From positions 1-64,000 of the forward strand of contig USAK01000007.1 in the NCBI GenBank assembly GCA_900552565.1: a stretch of 64,000 nucleotides of DNA, given 5' to 3'. The position numbers and the translations under genes were made by a program. How positions within the stretch are numbered: position 1 is the stretch's first letter; every line of letters starts with the position of its first letter. Positions 63,358 through 64,000 of the stretch are shown here, in pieces. The stretch comes from an uncultured Selenomonas sp. GTDB lineage: Bacteria; Bacillota; Negativicutes; Selenomonadales; Selenomonadaceae. Under the pieces are notes generated by a model, which searched no databases, was not told the DNA's origin, and was given only the letters and a program-made list of their open reading frames with translations.

Positions 63358-64000
63358 ATGCATCAGTATCTTTTTTACATTGGGGACTTCCCCATACGGG
63401 CCTACGGTCTCGTACTTTCGCTTTCCATTATTCTCGCCACAGGAGTTGGCTATTTCCTTGCCAAGGCTGATGGCCGCGGCTATGAGAAGTACATCGTCGA
63501 CCTCGGCATTTACTGCGGTGTGGCCGGTCTTTTGGGAGCGCGACTCTGGGATGTCTTTTTCTTTGACTGGGATTACTACGGCCATCACCTGACGGAGCTC
63601 TTCAACGTCTGGCAGGGCGGCATGGCCATCCAAGGCGGCGTCTTTCTCGGCGTGCTCACAGGCGTCTGGTACTGCCAGCGCCACCATCTCGACACAGTGC
63701 ATCTCATGGATGTACTTGCCCCGGCCATCATTCTTGGCCAGGCCCTTGGCCGCTGTGCCAATCTGTTGAATGGCGATGCGTTTGGTGCCCCTACGGGTTC
63801 GTCCTTCGGCATCATTTATCCGTCGACTACCCTTGCCCATCTCACCTACGGCGACCAGCCGCTCTGGCCTGCTGAAGTCTGGGAGGGCCAGCTCGATGTC
63901 GTCGTCTTCGCCCTGCTGCTGCTGTTCCGCACGACCAATCATGCCAAAGGCCAGTGCTTTGCTCTTTACGTCATGCTCTACAGCCTTGTACGCTTCGGTC
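63358..64000 (+). CDS. lgt: Prolipoprotein diacylglyceryl transferase (partial, runs off the right edge)
   Basis: The first 214 residues of an integral membrane enzyme that attaches diacylglycerol to the lipobox cysteine of prolipoproteins. It begins MHQYLFYIGDFPIRAYGLVL. It has GVAGLLGARLWDV, the GGMAIQGG segment (usually HGGL-type) and GQALGRCANLLNGDAFG, the Lgt signature region. AAAGGAAGG precedes the ATG. A TATAAT at about 63312 may be its -10 box. It is divergent from ileS; the 3' end is beyond the window. Confidence 0.92.
   Translation, partial: MHQYLFYIGDFPIRAYGLVLSLSIILATGVGYFLAKADGRGYEKYIVDLGIYCGVAGLLGARLWDVFFFDWDYYGHHLTELFNVWQGGMAIQGGVFLGVLTGVWYCQRHHLDTVHLMDVLAPAIILGQALGRCANLLNGDAFGAPTGSSFGIIYPSTTLAHLTYGDQPLWPAEVWEGQLDVVVFALLLLFRTTNHAKGQCFALYVMLYSLVRFG

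Overview
The window reads as a chromosomal segment of a Firmicute, most likely class Negativicutes (a Selenomonas/Mitsuokella-like member of the Selenomonadales). This is an inference. It rests on three tRNA-sensing T-box leaders and a TPP riboswitch, on the def-fmt-rsmB-rlmN-prpC-prkC-rsgA-rpe gene order, on a complete-looking anaerobic cobalamin block, and on a fairly GC-rich, low-TTA/CTA codon usage that leaves very long empty frames opposite real genes. I see no tRNA, rRNA, CRISPR array, insertion sequence, phage gene or attachment site. Almost every gene lies on the minus strand; the exceptions are a small orphan gene, an MFS transporter, a GH13 glucosidase and a partial lgt at the right edge.

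Region by region, left to right. 1-130: a TPP riboswitch on the minus strand whose target gene lies off the left edge. 130-1245: an exported protein of unknown function. 1357-7383: a tryptophan operon in the unusual order trpF-C-B-A-E-G, with no trpD, driven by a near-consensus promoter and a tRNA-Trp T-box. 7408-8580: an exported repeat protein and a 69-residue orphan. 8654-9693: rplM-rpsI with a promoter and a possible structured leader. 9718-26461: one very long minus-strand run, queC-folE2-(flippase-like)-cbiD-E-T-F-G-H-J-C-A-cobU-cobQ-cbiB-cobS-pduX-cobD-cobC, for queuosine precursors and the anaerobic corrin pathway through nucleotide-loop assembly.

26515-39236: def-fmt-DUF116-rsmB-rlmN-FHA(DUF3662)-FHA-PP2C-ftsW/rodA-PBP-PASTA kinase-rsgA-rpe. 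This block joins translation-initiation and rRNA-modification genes to a Ser/Thr phospho-signalling and peptidoglycan-synthesis module. 39324-45474: pepT, then a LysR regulator divergent from an MFS transporter, then an amidohydrolase and an M20 deacylase transcribed from their own strong promoter. 45536-54559: greA-lysS, a GIY-YIG protein, a cyclophilin with two credible translation starts, an UlaG-like hydrolase, YitT, an exported repeat protein, an M29 aminopeptidase, dtd, an alpha/beta hydrolase and an e(P4)-type acid phosphatase.

54759-64000: a GH13 glucosidase converging on leuA (tRNA-Leu T-box), a hotdog thioesterase, a CsoR-family sensor with a His-rich extension, a large type-2-like ileS (tRNA-Ile T-box, TTG start) and the start of lgt. 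The regulatory logic of the amino-acid genes is consistent. The three T-boxes carry specifier codons UGG, CUC and AUC, and their antiterminator bulges end in the base expected to pair with the discriminator base of the matching tRNA. I found no convincing wholly new system. The most interesting leads are the trpD-less trp operon, the two-start cyclophilin, the hybrid FHA/kinase/PBP cluster with its embedded DUF116 protein, the absence of a B12 riboswitch ahead of the B12 block, and the rplM leader structure.
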